A DNA stretch of 64,000 nt. It comes from Astropecten irregularis. Its lineage: Eukaryota > Echinodermata > Asteroidea > Paxillosida > Astropectinidae. The notes beneath the pieces are model-generated. The model saw only the letters and a program-made list of their open reading frames with translations. It was not told where the DNA came from and made no database searches. Location: the NCBI GenBank assembly GCA_963971285.1, contig OZ020246.1:13995217-14059216 (forward strand). The letters run 5' to 3'. Made by a program: the position numbers and the translations under genes. This document shows positions 10,239 to 64,000 of the stretch, in pieces; the first letter of the stretch is position 1, and each line of letters opens with the position of its first letter.

Positions 10239-13200
10239 TCAACTGATTCTTATGCCTTCTTATTCCTCCATGGTTCTGCGAATTACGAGCCCCCATCATA
10301 CCGCCCAAACCCGAAATCCTGATTACGTGAGAATTTCCTCGGGTTCCTGAGCATCCTTCCTTGAACAAGACGCGGAAAGAGAAGCTGGTACATTGCACAC
10401 AGTTAGGCCCACATTACCATTCAGTAAATGGTGTTCCTAGTAGACATATTAATAATGTACAAACATTGTTCGTTCTTTAATTTCCACGGTTCTCTTATGA
10501 TTAGTTTCAACGACTGCCGTATTTCCTAGAAGTAGGGATTTGATTAGTGCGTATGAACGGTGAATCTTTACGCACTACACATTTTAAACACTTGTGCACA
10601 CACAAATTTCCTGATCATACCGCTTGCTTTTTGGGGAATGCTCATGCATACAAACACGCCTTTTGGAATGGTCGGGTACCTTGACGTCATTGATGTGTTA
10701 AACCGTTTTATCATAGCCCACCGAATTCAAAATATGCACGTGCAATCGGACTGAATGCACGAGTTAACTGGTGAGTTGAACTTGAATATTGTCAGCTGTT
10801 TTTTACCGACCATGCATGCGTATAGTTTATGGACCTTTATATGCATCGTCACAGTCGCCGAGTTGTTGGTCATGCAAGATAACAGCAGCAGCTAGGGTCG
10901 GCAACCATGCTTCGAGTTCAAGTACGTGAGGCTACTCCACTGGATATAGCTACAACCATTACACAATAATTATACCACGACTGGATATAGCCCTAAGGTT
11001 CATAATGCACGGTTTTTATTCACGTCTGGCTGTTAATAAATAAATAAGAAAATCGTACCCACTTCCATTATACCTCAGTTCAGAAAGAACTTAACTTGTG
11101 TCCAAAATCTCTGGCTGCTGCCGTAAATAACGCACATCTATGGAAACGGCTGCAGTCACTGGCTAGTGTCTGCCATAGGGGTCAGTGTAATTTGCAGCCG
11201 CAGCCAGATATTTGGGACACGGTCTGAGCCTGTGTCTTCATTATCTTTTGAAATATGGAGGCGCTGTTTAAATTTCACTAATGATGTTTAGAAAATACTC
11301 CACGGTTAAGAAAACACTCCACTGGCAAAATCAATTTTACCAGGAAGCTGTGACAGGAAAAAGGGCTGTAGGTAAGTGGGATCATTTCTTTAAGTCTCTT
11401 TACAGAAAATTCAGAAAGATTTTGGCATTTTATGTGCACAATCCGTTAATACATGTATTAATTTAGGTACTTAAAACATCTAAACGATGCAATGTACGTG
11501 TGGTGAATTTGAATTTCGGAAGTTTAATAATTGAAATCAGTTGGCACAATACGCAACCACTAGAATGGAATACGTAATTCTTATATTTAATCAGTTTGGT
11601 TAAATTGATTCTACACCCTTAAAGGTGGAAACATAATTATGACAGCGCCTATAGAGTTAAAATAATGTGTCCCTTAGTTTTCATTTTTTCTAGACTGAGG
11701 TCAAACTTTGCCTCTAAACTGATTGCGGTTAATCATTTAGTTCGGAACCTTTAATGTATACGGGGATTAAATAAGCTCTGTTATTTTACCAGGGACCCAG
11801 AATTAAAAGCAAACTAATTCAAAGACGTGATAGTCGCAAGACAGAATCAACATCAAAGTCCATAGTTGACAACATTATCTGCCTAGTGTATCATCGCTAA
11901 ATATTATTTGTCGGTAAAGTTGAAGCGTCTCATACCCATTGATGCACGCCGAAGTATTCGGCGTCGACCTTGACTGATGACGGGTCCAAGTACCACTGGA
12001 AGGCGGTTCCGTGTCGGATTGTTTTACTGTCTGTTCCTGTCTGAAGTACAACTTGACTCGATCCGGATCCAAATGTCCACCCCTAAAGCTAAATGCAGTG
12101 GCATGTCTATAGGGGTAACTGGGCTATAAAGCTAAAATTGAGCCCGTAGTTCCAACTCCTGATGCCGATGGGACAAAAATCAGACAATTTGAAATTGGAA
12201 TCTTTCTTCTTTGTATTTGTTTCATAAAACAGTACTGTACGTGTTTTGCCTGTGCGTTTTGGCGCCTCCTAAAAAGTGGCGCCTGGGCACGTACCCCCTT
12301 GCCCCCGCCCTTACTGGTCCACCCCCTGGATACGTCACTGCCTAACCATAATACTCTTCAGTAGAGATCGCATCACTCCATTCGGATCCAGTAAAATTTC
12401 GAGAAAATTGTACCGAGAAATCTGGGGCCAATGTCATAGAGTTGCTAAACACACAAAATTGCTCAGCATGACATTTCTTAAAAAAAAAACAGGGTTAACA
12501 ACCAAATTTCCATGTGTTGTGCATCGCTTGTGATTGTTCTTTGGCTGTTGTTCACTAACCATGAATATCAAATGAAATTTTTAACAGTGGTTTGTTTTAT
12601 TGGGCAAGACATTTTTGTGCTAAGCAAATTGTTGTGCTTAGCAGCTTTATCAAATTGACCCCTGTACCTATGGGCCTAACTCGTAGACCTAAGTGAAAGG
12701 AGAAGTTACGGAATACTTTGCCGTAGCAATTATCGTGAACAGGTAGCACGGAGCAGTTAGCTGGCTACCTTATGCATCAGTTCAAACTTCAGAATCACCA
12801 GCGATCCCATATCTCTGTTAATGAGGCCATCGAGCTGCAAGTGCACACTCTGAACCCGACTGTACTAAATCTGTGCGCATTACAATGCGATTATACGGTG
12901 CCTTGCCGTCTCGGTCTCTTTTAATGCAACCTTTTAATTCCATCGCCTAAAAAAGGACGGTGCAACAGAGATCTTCCAATTAATACAGTGGCTCTGAATG
13001 GACATTGCAGATGGCAAATGTAATTAATGCGGGGACTTGACTCTTTGCGACTGTATCCGCATCATGTACTCGGAAATCATTTCCAAGACAATTGGGTTCA
13101 TAGCAGGCCTGCGATTTTGCAGTGTCCTCTTAGACCACCCATACAAAGCACCTCTGAAATGGGACCCGAGTAGAATGGTCTTAACTGAAATTTTGATCTT

Positions 13201-13833
13201 ATAAGATACTTCTCCGCGAAGTTTGTTAGTCATGGGCTTGGTATCCTCTTTTTTCTTACTCCCTAAAATGCAGAAAACGATACTCATCTCGTGTTCAGTT
13301 TCAGTAAATTAAATAATAGAAAGCACGATGTACGGATAGGTCATACCTTTCAACCAGTGCGTGCAATGCATTAATCCATATCCCCATTTAATATAAAGTG
13401 ATGCTGCTTTAAAAGTTGTCTTCATATGTATTTTTCTTCTTTAGTTTCCAAATCACCTTTGGACCAAAAATTGTTATCATGAATTGAAGTGAATGATGGC
13501 AACAGAACTTGACAATAATGAGGCCAGAGGTGTAACTTGTTACAAATCCATCGAGTTTAGGTAATAGGTAGTGACTAATAACAAGGGGCACGAAGCATAG
13601 CTAGCGGGCAAGTTCTGCCTAACCCAGGCCCAATTGACAATACTGCACTTATCGTTGTACAATATTAATAGAAAACGGTAACCCTGGGAGGCTGGGGATG
13701 CAAATCTATACGGGTAATCGGACAACAGGTTGAACTCTATCTGACCCGGTTATAGGACCTGGCCAGTGCCCAGCACACTCTCACAATGCATGCAATAAAG
13801 TTTACTGGCTTTTCAAAGGGCCTTTCCGAAACA
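10239..13833. other. Intergenic, no host gene recognised
   Basis: I found no supported exon. The stretch contains the family W element at 11097-11221 and a family S fragment at about 12555-12665 (CTAAGCAAATTGTTGTGCTTAGCAGC pattern). The remaining short ORFs lack recognisable domains and look random. Confidence 0.5.
11097..11221. repeat. Short TIR element, family W, copy 2
   Basis: Ends TGTCCAAAATCTCTGGCTGC and GCAGCCAGATATTTGGGACAC, in the opposite orientation to copy 1 at 1672-1810. They share the GGAAACGGCTGCAGTCACTG centre. Confidence 0.65.
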
Positions 13834-14059
13834 AGGGCCTTTCTCAAAGCTCGGCCCCGGCTCTGCTCCGCCTCCATTTCGTGAATCCATTTCAAATTTA
13901 CTGTAATCAAAATAGAGGCTTTTGGCTGCAGTTAGGAATTAGATTCTCTGGTTTGAAAAGGACAACAGAGCTTCAGCTTCAACGGCAAACCACAACCTAT
14001 ATTTTCAGCGTATGAAAACAGAGACGAAGCCGGAGCCGAAGGCGAGCTTTGAGAAAGGC
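13834..14059 (-). repeat. Family U element, copy 3
   Basis: Ends GGGCCTTTCTCAAAGCTCGG and GCGAGCTTTGAGAAAGGCT. The core carries GAGGCTTTTGGCTGCAG and TTCAGCTTCAACGGCAAACC as in the other U copies. Confidence 0.7.
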
Positions 14060-14202
14060 TCCAGGCTTGAGGCTAGGCTTGGGACTTATTTCGCTACCGC
14101 TATTTGAGGCTCACAAAAACGAAACGAAGAGACTGGGCCACATGACGAAGCCGAAGAAAGGCTGCAGCTTCGCCACGTATCGCAACCCCTCAAGACACAG
14201 AG

Positions 14203-14425
14203 GGCGTTTACGAAACGGAGTCTCAGGCTCCATTTCGTGAATCCATTCTGAAATAACGGGTATCAAAATAGAGGCTTTTGGCTGCGGTTCGGAAGTAGAT
14301 TCTCTGGTTTTGAAAAGGAAACTGACAGATCTTCAGCTTCAGTGAAAAACCACAACTTTTATTTTTTAGCTTTTATGGATGTCAGAGCTGGAGCCTGAGC
14401 CTAAGCCTCCGTTTCGTAAACGCCC
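14203..14425 (-). repeat. Family U element, copy 4, intact ends
   Basis: The 223-bp copy has well-preserved TIRs, GGGCGTTTACGAAACGGAG and CCTCCGTTTCGTAAACGCCC, and is the best reference for the family in this window. Confidence 0.8.
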
Positions 14426-15353
14426 AGAGAGATGATGAAGTGTAGCTTTTCGTACACGTACACCACGAGAGGGCGCCAGCTCCTTAACAAGTCGGTATTA
14501 TCTATGGGTCAGACAGCCTACAATTTTAAGACGGTTCATCATTTGGTCAATTCCTGTGTTGACCGTCATCGTACGTATGACCTAGATGTCTTTTACAATC
14601 CTTTTACTATTCATATTTCATGCGAATGTTTGATGCGAAGCAATATATTGTCCCGATATGTTATCTTGCAAAGAGGACTCTCTGAAACCTTGGAGGAAGA
14701 AATAGACTTATGTCGAATACTTGTCATGATTATAATTATTAACCTTTTAATTTCAATAATTCGTCTTGGCAAGATAAACTATCAGGGTAAGTCGATCTCT
14801 CACGTTCAATTGTTGCGAGACATGACGCAATTATTATATTTCATCAATAACAAGGTGACTTGGCAAGGTAAATTGTGTCATATCTAGATAATCATAAAGA
14901 GGAATGGCACTTGTAGAGTTCCGTACTGCTTGGGAAGTGAAATGAGATGTTTTTCTGTTCTGGCTATAGAGGGCGCCCTGTGCTCAAACTTCAGACAAAA
15001 TTGTAAACAACTTTCCACGTGTGGTGAGAGGACCGTCGAGAAACCCTTCGCTAAGATAATTCCGTTTGTAGAACTTTATGCCCTTAATTAACTTCTATAT
15101 TACTGTGGGGAGGAGACAAATCACCAGAGATCCTTCTGGGGTACCGTGGTTCTGCCTGCTGTGACCACAAATGTTGGAATTATTGATTTATTCTGCTTGT
15201 TGAATGTACCCGGCCCTGCCACTGACTTGACCATGTTGACAGGCCTGTGCATTACAAACGTATGAGCGGTCAAGAACGACATTGTACGGAGGTTCAACGA
15301 GGGAGAGGTAAGTGGCTGTGTATTCTGCAATTGTGCCAAATACTGTTCACATT
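14426..15353. other. Intergenic, no gene recognised
   Basis: A 151-residue open frame at 14432-14887 has no recognisable domain, no splice signals worth trusting and AT-rich codon use; I do not call it a gene. Confidence 0.4.
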
Positions 15354-15615
15354 GGAAAGAATTCCACTGATGACCATTACGGGAAAAGGATTATATCCTC
15401 CAAGAGTTAACTTATTGGATACAAATTATGATGAACTTCAATCTCAGGTGTGGAAAACTTGGGTAGCCATATCTGAAAAGTGAGTTTTACAGCCCTGGTT
15501 TTTTTTACCTACAAATTGTACACTTCCAATACAGCGGCAGCCATTTTGCTCAAAACGCCCTCTGTTGGTTCTATAGAGTTGTGCACAAATTATAGTCATC
15601 AGTGGAATTCTTTCC
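15354..15615. repeat. TIR element, family V, copy 1
   Basis: Inverted ends GGAAAGAATTCCACTGATGA and TCATCAGTGGAATTCTTTCC. It shares AACGCCCTCTGTTGGTTC and TACAAATTGTACACTTCCAA with copy 2 at 20628-20866. Confidence 0.75.
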
Positions 15616-15775
15616 ACTGCTTTTAATAACGCTAGTTGTCGATCGCTTTCACTAATTAGAAATTTTTGTATCATACAATTTCATGGCATGATCATGAACT
15701 TAAAAGACTTACACCGTGCCAGTCACTTGTATACCAACTTTCCTGTGCTGTGTCTGTGACAAGATTCTACTTTAA

Positions 15776-16114
15776 CAGTAGTATCATACTTTGGTAAGAA
15801 AGAAATGTTCACATATTTACGTATATCTTACAAGGTAAGCAGATGGTGATGGTAGAAACCTACCGTTAAAATAATTTTCACCTGAAATGCTGTATTTATC
15901 CAGAAATTAGTAAAACAATGACTGAAAATCTTTTTGATATTTTAAAAGATCAAAAATAAAAGAGAAAAGACCTAAGAAATACTGTGGCCGTTTTTCACTG
16001 TTTTCTAAAAACGTGGGCACCGTATGGGACTGAAATTTTCATAGATGACTGGTACTGTATCTTTCTTGATATTTTAACCCATGAATCTGCATTTCTTTGA
16101 CAAAAACCAAAGTA
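15776..16114 (+). repeat. Family P TTAA element, copy 5, right end lost
   Basis: It starts after TTAA at 15772-15775 with CAGTAGTATCATACTTTGGT. The right TIR breaks off at ACCAAAGTATT, where an (ATT)n microsatellite and other AT-rich sequence begin. Confidence 0.7.
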
Positions 16115-16361
16115 TTATTATTATTATTATTATTTATTCGGCATAAAAACAAAGTACATAAAAACAACAATAATTTACAGTAGTTTAAAAGACAGGAACA
16201 ATAAACAAAAGACAGAGGCATGCCAGGACTTAAAAAAGTTTACTTAAAAACTGTGACCCGAGGGCCTTCAATTCCAATACCTCTGTCTTCTTATATATAA
16301 ATATATTTAAACAAAATCTATTTAAAATTATGAATAAAAGACACATTAAAAGTTACTTAAG

Positions 16362-16365
<4 letters not shown>

Positions 16366-16394
<29 letters not shown>
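16366..16394. repeat. Poly(A) tract of 29 bases
   Basis: An uninterrupted A run immediately left of the decayed MULE-like gene. It could be the tail of a retroposed sequence on its left, or simple slippage. Confidence 0.7.
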
Positions 16395-16396
<2 letters not shown>

Positions 16397-16405
16397 AACG
16401 TTCAA

Positions 16406-17770
16406 GTGATCTCTGAGTCAAGTGATCAAGATGAAGTACCTGTCATGTGTGTCGTCTGCTCCAAGGCTGTCCAGAGTAACCAGAAGGTGGTACAGTGTGA
16501 TGGCAATGGATGGCAACATCTTGTCTGTGGAACGGGGTTTTCTGCAGAGGATTACAAGCTGTTATGGACAACTCCTCCGAGCTCACATTGCGACATTTGT
16601 GCAATCTGTTCTATTTCTTTGACTGAGTCTCCAATTCCAGTGGGAGAGAGTACCAGAGTATCTTCTCAATCACTTTCTCCTGGAATTGAAGATGACATGA
16701 TGGAAGTGGACGAGCATGCCCCCTGCAGTCTGATATGCAGTTTGAGGTCTGAGGTAGTTTTGAGATACCCCATGCCACTGGAGGAGGATAGCATCGCTGA
16801 CTCATCTCATCTCCCCCCCCCCAAGATCTTGAGGCTGCAGGTCAAGAAGTGATCATCACCTACAAGCTGTTGCAGAACAGGACCCAGCAATTTTGGTTGA
16901 CAGCTGTGGGTACAAATACGCCAAAGATGGCAGAGAAATCCGTCTTCCGGCAAGTGTGCTTGGGTGTGCAGTGTTCGGGTCAAGAATCAGCACTGCTCAG
17001 CTTCTGTTCTGTAACAGGGAGATGTCTTCCAACCTGGTACCATTTCTTTTCATTCCCACCCAGCGGAACCCAACGCAGCTGTTGTTGTTGAACTTTCAAC
17101 AGCTGTAAAAGCAAAGTCCAAGGAGTATTTAAATCTGCCGGTGCCATAGTTGAGGAGGTAATGATGAGACATACATCTGATAACCAACCGGCCAGCTTTC
17201 CCCTAGCCGCCCAACCTGGTGTGGGTTCCCGTCAAGCTCTGCATCCACATGAACCCACGGAACTGAAGTTTCACCTGGCAACTGACTTCGTACCTGCTGA
17301 CTTCTTGGTGAAAGACATCATCTTCGGTAATGAGAGACAGAGGTACTTTTCATATCCCCTGGACAAGCTAGCATCCTGGACAGAGTCAAGACCTGGTACC
17401 TTCACAGCACTTTCAAGGTGGTCCACAGGCCACTTGTTTAACTGAGTCTTCATGCCTTTTGTGAAGTCAGAGCATGGGCAGCAGAAGCAAGTCCCCCTGT
17501 AATTCTGCCTTTAAAATATCTTGCTGCACCAAGGAGGACTATCAGAAGATTCTTCAGGCTGTAATGAAGACCTTGCCCTCAAGAGCTGACCACACCCAAA
17601 ACTTTGTCGTGGATTTTGAAGCAGGAATGTGGTAATTATGTCAGTCTATCTATCCAGATCGTCAAATCGAAGGATGTCTTTTCCACTGGTTGGAAGCAAT
17701 CTGGAGGAAGTGTCAAGGCCTAGGTCTAGCTGTCCCCTACCCAGTGGAGTTTGCCGTGTAGCACATCACT
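16406..17770 (+). pseudogene. Decayed MULE-type transposase gene with PHD-like and FLYWCH-like parts
   Basis: The first open stretch (16406-16852) contains CVVCSKAVQSNQKVVQCDGN with later cysteines and H in the spacing of a PHD-type zinc finger. Downstream pieces in other frames read LVDSCGYKYAKDGREIRLP, like the start of a FLYWCH zinc finger, then DFVPADFLVKDIIFGNERQR, FVKSEHGQQKQVP and NFVVDFEAGMWN, which follow the order of a MULE transposase core (the catalytic DDE region). Frameshifts and stops separate these parts, for example after HLFN at 17445. The N-terminal finger plus FLYWCH plus MULE order is known from animal Mutator-like elements. It cannot make a full protein. Element termini were not identified. 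Confidence 0.6.
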
Positions 17771-17775
17771 CTTAA

Positions 17776-18145
17776 AGGAAAAATACAGCATTGGTAACAT
17801 ACCAGAATCAGAAATTTTCACAGATTTACATATGTATACGTGTGTATAACTTATGAAGATGGTGCTGGTAGAAACATATCGTTAAAATATTTTTAAAAAA
17901 ATGTAAAATGCCTGAAATGCTTAATTTATCCAAATGAGTGAAATAAAGACCTAAAACAGTTTTGATCTTGGGGTAAGATCAAAACAATTCTTTTTGTATG
18001 TTTTATAAGAAAAGTTGAGTCAGGTTTTTGCTGTTTTCTTGTGGCTCAGATGTCCGATTGAGCTCAAATTTTCACCGGTTTATTATTTCATGCACATATT
18101 GGATCAAACAAAGTGTGAGTGCTTTTCTGTGAACTTTACCTGTAT
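17776..18145 (+). repeat. TTAA element, P/Q intermediate
   Basis: After TTAA at 17772-17775 the left half matches family P (GAAGATGGTGCTGGTAGAAA) and the right half family Q (CAGATGTCCGATTGAGCTCA, TTTATTATTTCATGCACAT). It therefore links the two families as relatives or recombinants. The right TTAA is not intact. Confidence 0.6.
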
Positions 18146-18631
18146 AAACCTAAGTATTACATCTGCTGAACTCAGCAGAACTTATCTTTGATCATTTGGA
18201 CAAATGGACTTTGAAAGTACTTTTAAAGTTACCCCCTAGCAAGTAATTTTTTTAAAGACAAAAACCTGTTATTTGCACACACAACTCAGAATTCACAAAC
18301 TTGTGTGTTTACCACTAACCTTGCACATCTCAGGCTATCTGTGTATAGATTGCAGTGATAAGTTACATAGCTACACTACCATCATACACGTGTATTGTAT
18401 CATACTTATGATTATGTTATCATAGTACATGTAGTTACCAATTACCTTGGGTATCATGCCATTTGGTGCTTATGCTTACCGTGTTGTCACAGGAGAGGAC
18501 AAAGGTTTATCATCAGATATCACCAAGGGGTGTCATCTGGGGCAATGTAACTAGGTCAATCGCAATTCATCATTTTCACCCTCCAAAAAGTAACAATCAC
18601 ACTGTGCATAGAGTTGTGGGAAGTTCTCAAT

Positions 18632-19535
18632 ATGAGCAGGATCTTTCTCAAAGGCTAAAAGAGTTAAGAGGGCCTGATGTTTCAATCCTAGCAGGATCTT
18701 TCAGTCAGAGGCTAAAATAGTTAGGAGGGCCGAATGCTTCAATCCTAGCAGGATCTTTCTCCAAGTCTAAAAGAGTTACGGGGGCCGAATGCTTCAATCC
18801 TAGCAGGATCTTTCTCCAAGTCTAAAAGAGTTAGGAGGGCCGAATGCTTCAATCCTAGCAGGATCTTTCTCAAAGGCTAAAAGAGTTAAGAGGGCCTGCA
18901 TGCATAATGTTTCAATCCTAGCAGGATCTTTCTCAAAGGCTAAACGAGTTAGGATTGCTTGATGTTTCAATCCTAGCAGGATCTTTCTCAAAGGCTAAAA
19001 GAGTTAGGAGGGCCTGATGTTTCGATCCTAGCAGGATCTTTCTCAAAGGCTAAACGAGTTAGGATTGCTTGATGTTTCAATCCTAGCAGGATCTTTCTCA
19101 AAGGCTAAAAGAGTTAGGAGTGCCTGATGTTTCAATCTTAGCAGGATTTTTTTGAAAGGCTAAAAGAGTTAGGCAGGAGGGCCTGATGTTTCGATCCTAG
19201 CAGGATCTTCCTGAAAGGCTAAACAAAGTTAGGAGGGCTTGATATTTCAATCCTAGCAGGATCTTTCTCAAAAGCTAAAAGAGTTTGGAAAGCCTGATGT
19301 TTCAATTCTAGCAGGATCTTTCTCAAAGGCTAAAAGAGTTAGGAGGGCTTGATGTTTCAATCCTAGCAGGATCTTTCTCAAAGGCTAAAAGAGTTAAGAG
19401 AGCCTGATGTTTCAGTCCTAGCGGGATCTTTCTCAAAGGCTAAAAGAGTTTGGAAGGCCTGATGTTTCAATTCTAGCAGGATCTTTCTCAATGGCTAAAA
19501 AAGAGTTAGGAGGGCTTGATATTTCAATTATCTTT
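18632..19535 (-). repeat. Minisatellite of about 16 units, 56-bp period
   Basis: The unit includes CCTAGCAGGATCTTTCTC, AAAGGCTAAAAGAGTTAGGA and GGCCTGATGTTTC. On the minus strand each unit reads TTTGAGAAAGATCCTGCTAG then GATYGAAACATCAGG. The GATCCT/AGGATC arms make a hairpin with a GCT loop directly followed by GAAAC. A second cluster is at 22935-23290 and a single unit at 32022-32077. Open frames across it follow from the period and carry no protein domain. Confidence 0.85.
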
Positions 19536-20411
19536 GTTTGAATCTCATTCCTGTCAAGGGTTTGTCCTTCAGCCCAGTTCATACTTGGCAGCAAATTTTC
19601 GGAGCTAAGCGATTTTTTTCTCACGTCGCAATTCACAAGAAATTTGAATGAAGTGGGCTATTCTCTTAATTATAATTGCTTTTTTTTTTTCTTTTTTTTT
19701 TTTGTGTTTATTTAATTGCTGTTTGTGTGTCAGTCACTCAAAATCCTTCAGGATTCTGAATGCCTCCTGAAAAATTGTTTGAACCTGTTGGTTATTCTTT
19801 GTTTACAAGCTTCTGAAAAAAAATCTAATCATCCTAAAATTTAACAAAAGTCATTCTTAAATGTTGTTGAGTTGGCTAAATATTCCAGACAATGTTGCAG
19901 TCAGAATAAACCTTTGGACTTTGTCTCAGGTAACAGATTTTAGACCTTTACATTAAAGTGTAAAGATGATCTCCATTTTCCTCTAAACAAGAGAGAGCCC
20001 CCCCAAAAACATATGTCTGAACAAACATGCAAAATCCACCTTTGACTACCACCACGAACAGATAAGAGCTTGTGTGCTTATCAATTTTGTACCTGGTATC
20101 GATAACTTGTTGACGTTTGAACAAGCAGAAACAAGGACAGTCTGGCTGATTTAAAATCAGAAGCCTGGACCATTGTTTGCCTCACTTGCTGTTTCCAGTA
20201 CGAAGGCAGAACACCTGACACGGCCCGGTCGGTCAAAACTCAGCTGACTCGGCCTCCTCCCGATCTGACAATCCAATCTTCCCATTTCGACTCTGGATAC
20301 AGTCTGATCGCTCTACTAAACTTGTAGACTTGTTCAGCTTCAGTTGCAAATCTTGACGGGACTGTGTCCTTTTGGTGCCGCAAGCTGGAGGGAATGTTTT
20401 GATTTACAACG
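19536..20411. promoter_or_regulatory. Upstream region of the SRCR gene, no defined promoter element
   Basis: This non-repetitive stretch precedes the signal-peptide exon and should contain the promoter and 5' UTR. I see no convincing TATA box at a sensible distance. Long T runs lie at about 19680-19702. A promoter here is inferred only from position. Confidence 0.3.
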
Positions 20412-63950
<43,539 letters not shown>

Positions 63951-64000
63951 GTAGGAAACCCTACGATGCTATTTTCACTTCTTCCTAAATATGGATTTGT

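Noticed and set aside
14432..14887. A 151-residue open frame
   Set aside because: No domain, signal peptide or splice context; composition matches the surrounding AT-rich intergenic DNA.
18632..19535. CRISPR-like array
   Set aside because: Units are contiguous at about 56 bp with no unique spacers, and the genome is eukaryotic; it is a minisatellite.

Overview
The window looks like nuclear DNA of an invertebrate deuterostome, most likely an echinoderm such as a sea star or sea urchin. It has GT-AG introns, tRNA-derived SINEs, non-LTR retrotransposon remnants and dense small inverted-repeat elements. Its dominant gene belongs to the scavenger receptor cysteine-rich (SRCR) superfamily, which is strongly expanded in sea urchins and amphioxus. 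The species is an inference; nothing here fixes it.

Layout. From 1 to 2.0 kb there are repeats only, including a 455-bp foldback palindrome. From 2.03 to 4.53 kb lie the last two coding exons of a vesicular inhibitory amino acid transporter (SLC32/VIAAT-like) gene on the + strand; its N-terminal coding exon is not visible and should lie upstream of the window. From 4.5 to 20.4 kb I recognise no host gene. That stretch holds several families of terminal-inverted-repeat (TIR) elements, many flanked by TTAA, a decayed MULE-type transposase gene and a 56-bp minisatellite.

From 20.4 kb to the right edge runs one very large + strand gene. I could trace 42 coding exons from a signal-peptide exon (20412-20478) to 63950. 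They encode about 3,120 residues: a signal peptide followed by 28 consecutive SRCR domains of about 105-120 residues, with six cysteines each. Every domain boundary I traced falls on a phase-1 intron, so domains can be duplicated or deleted without breaking the frame. No stop codon, transmembrane segment or other domain is reached, so the gene continues past the window.

History of the SRCR gene. Domains 1-7 (20.4-36.3 kb) are divergent, GC-rich in codon use and interrupted at four different intra-domain positions. Domains 8-27 are AT-richer, much more alike, and built from a few types repeated in order. Three levels of duplication can be read directly: a recent tandem copy of about 1.85 kb (domains 8/9), a six-domain cassette copied in tandem (domains 12-17 and 18-23), and a repeated two-domain unit (24-25, 26-27, with 10-11 as a relative). 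Paralogous introns act as filled/empty site pairs, so several mobile-element insertions can be ordered relative to the duplications.

Two minisatellites and two single repeat copies carry a hairpin-plus-GAAAC core resembling the degenerate hammerhead-ribozyme motifs of Penelope-like retroelements. One of them sits in a 132-bp insertion with a 6-bp target-site duplication inside an SRCR intron. No real tRNA or rRNA gene and no CRISPR array was found.
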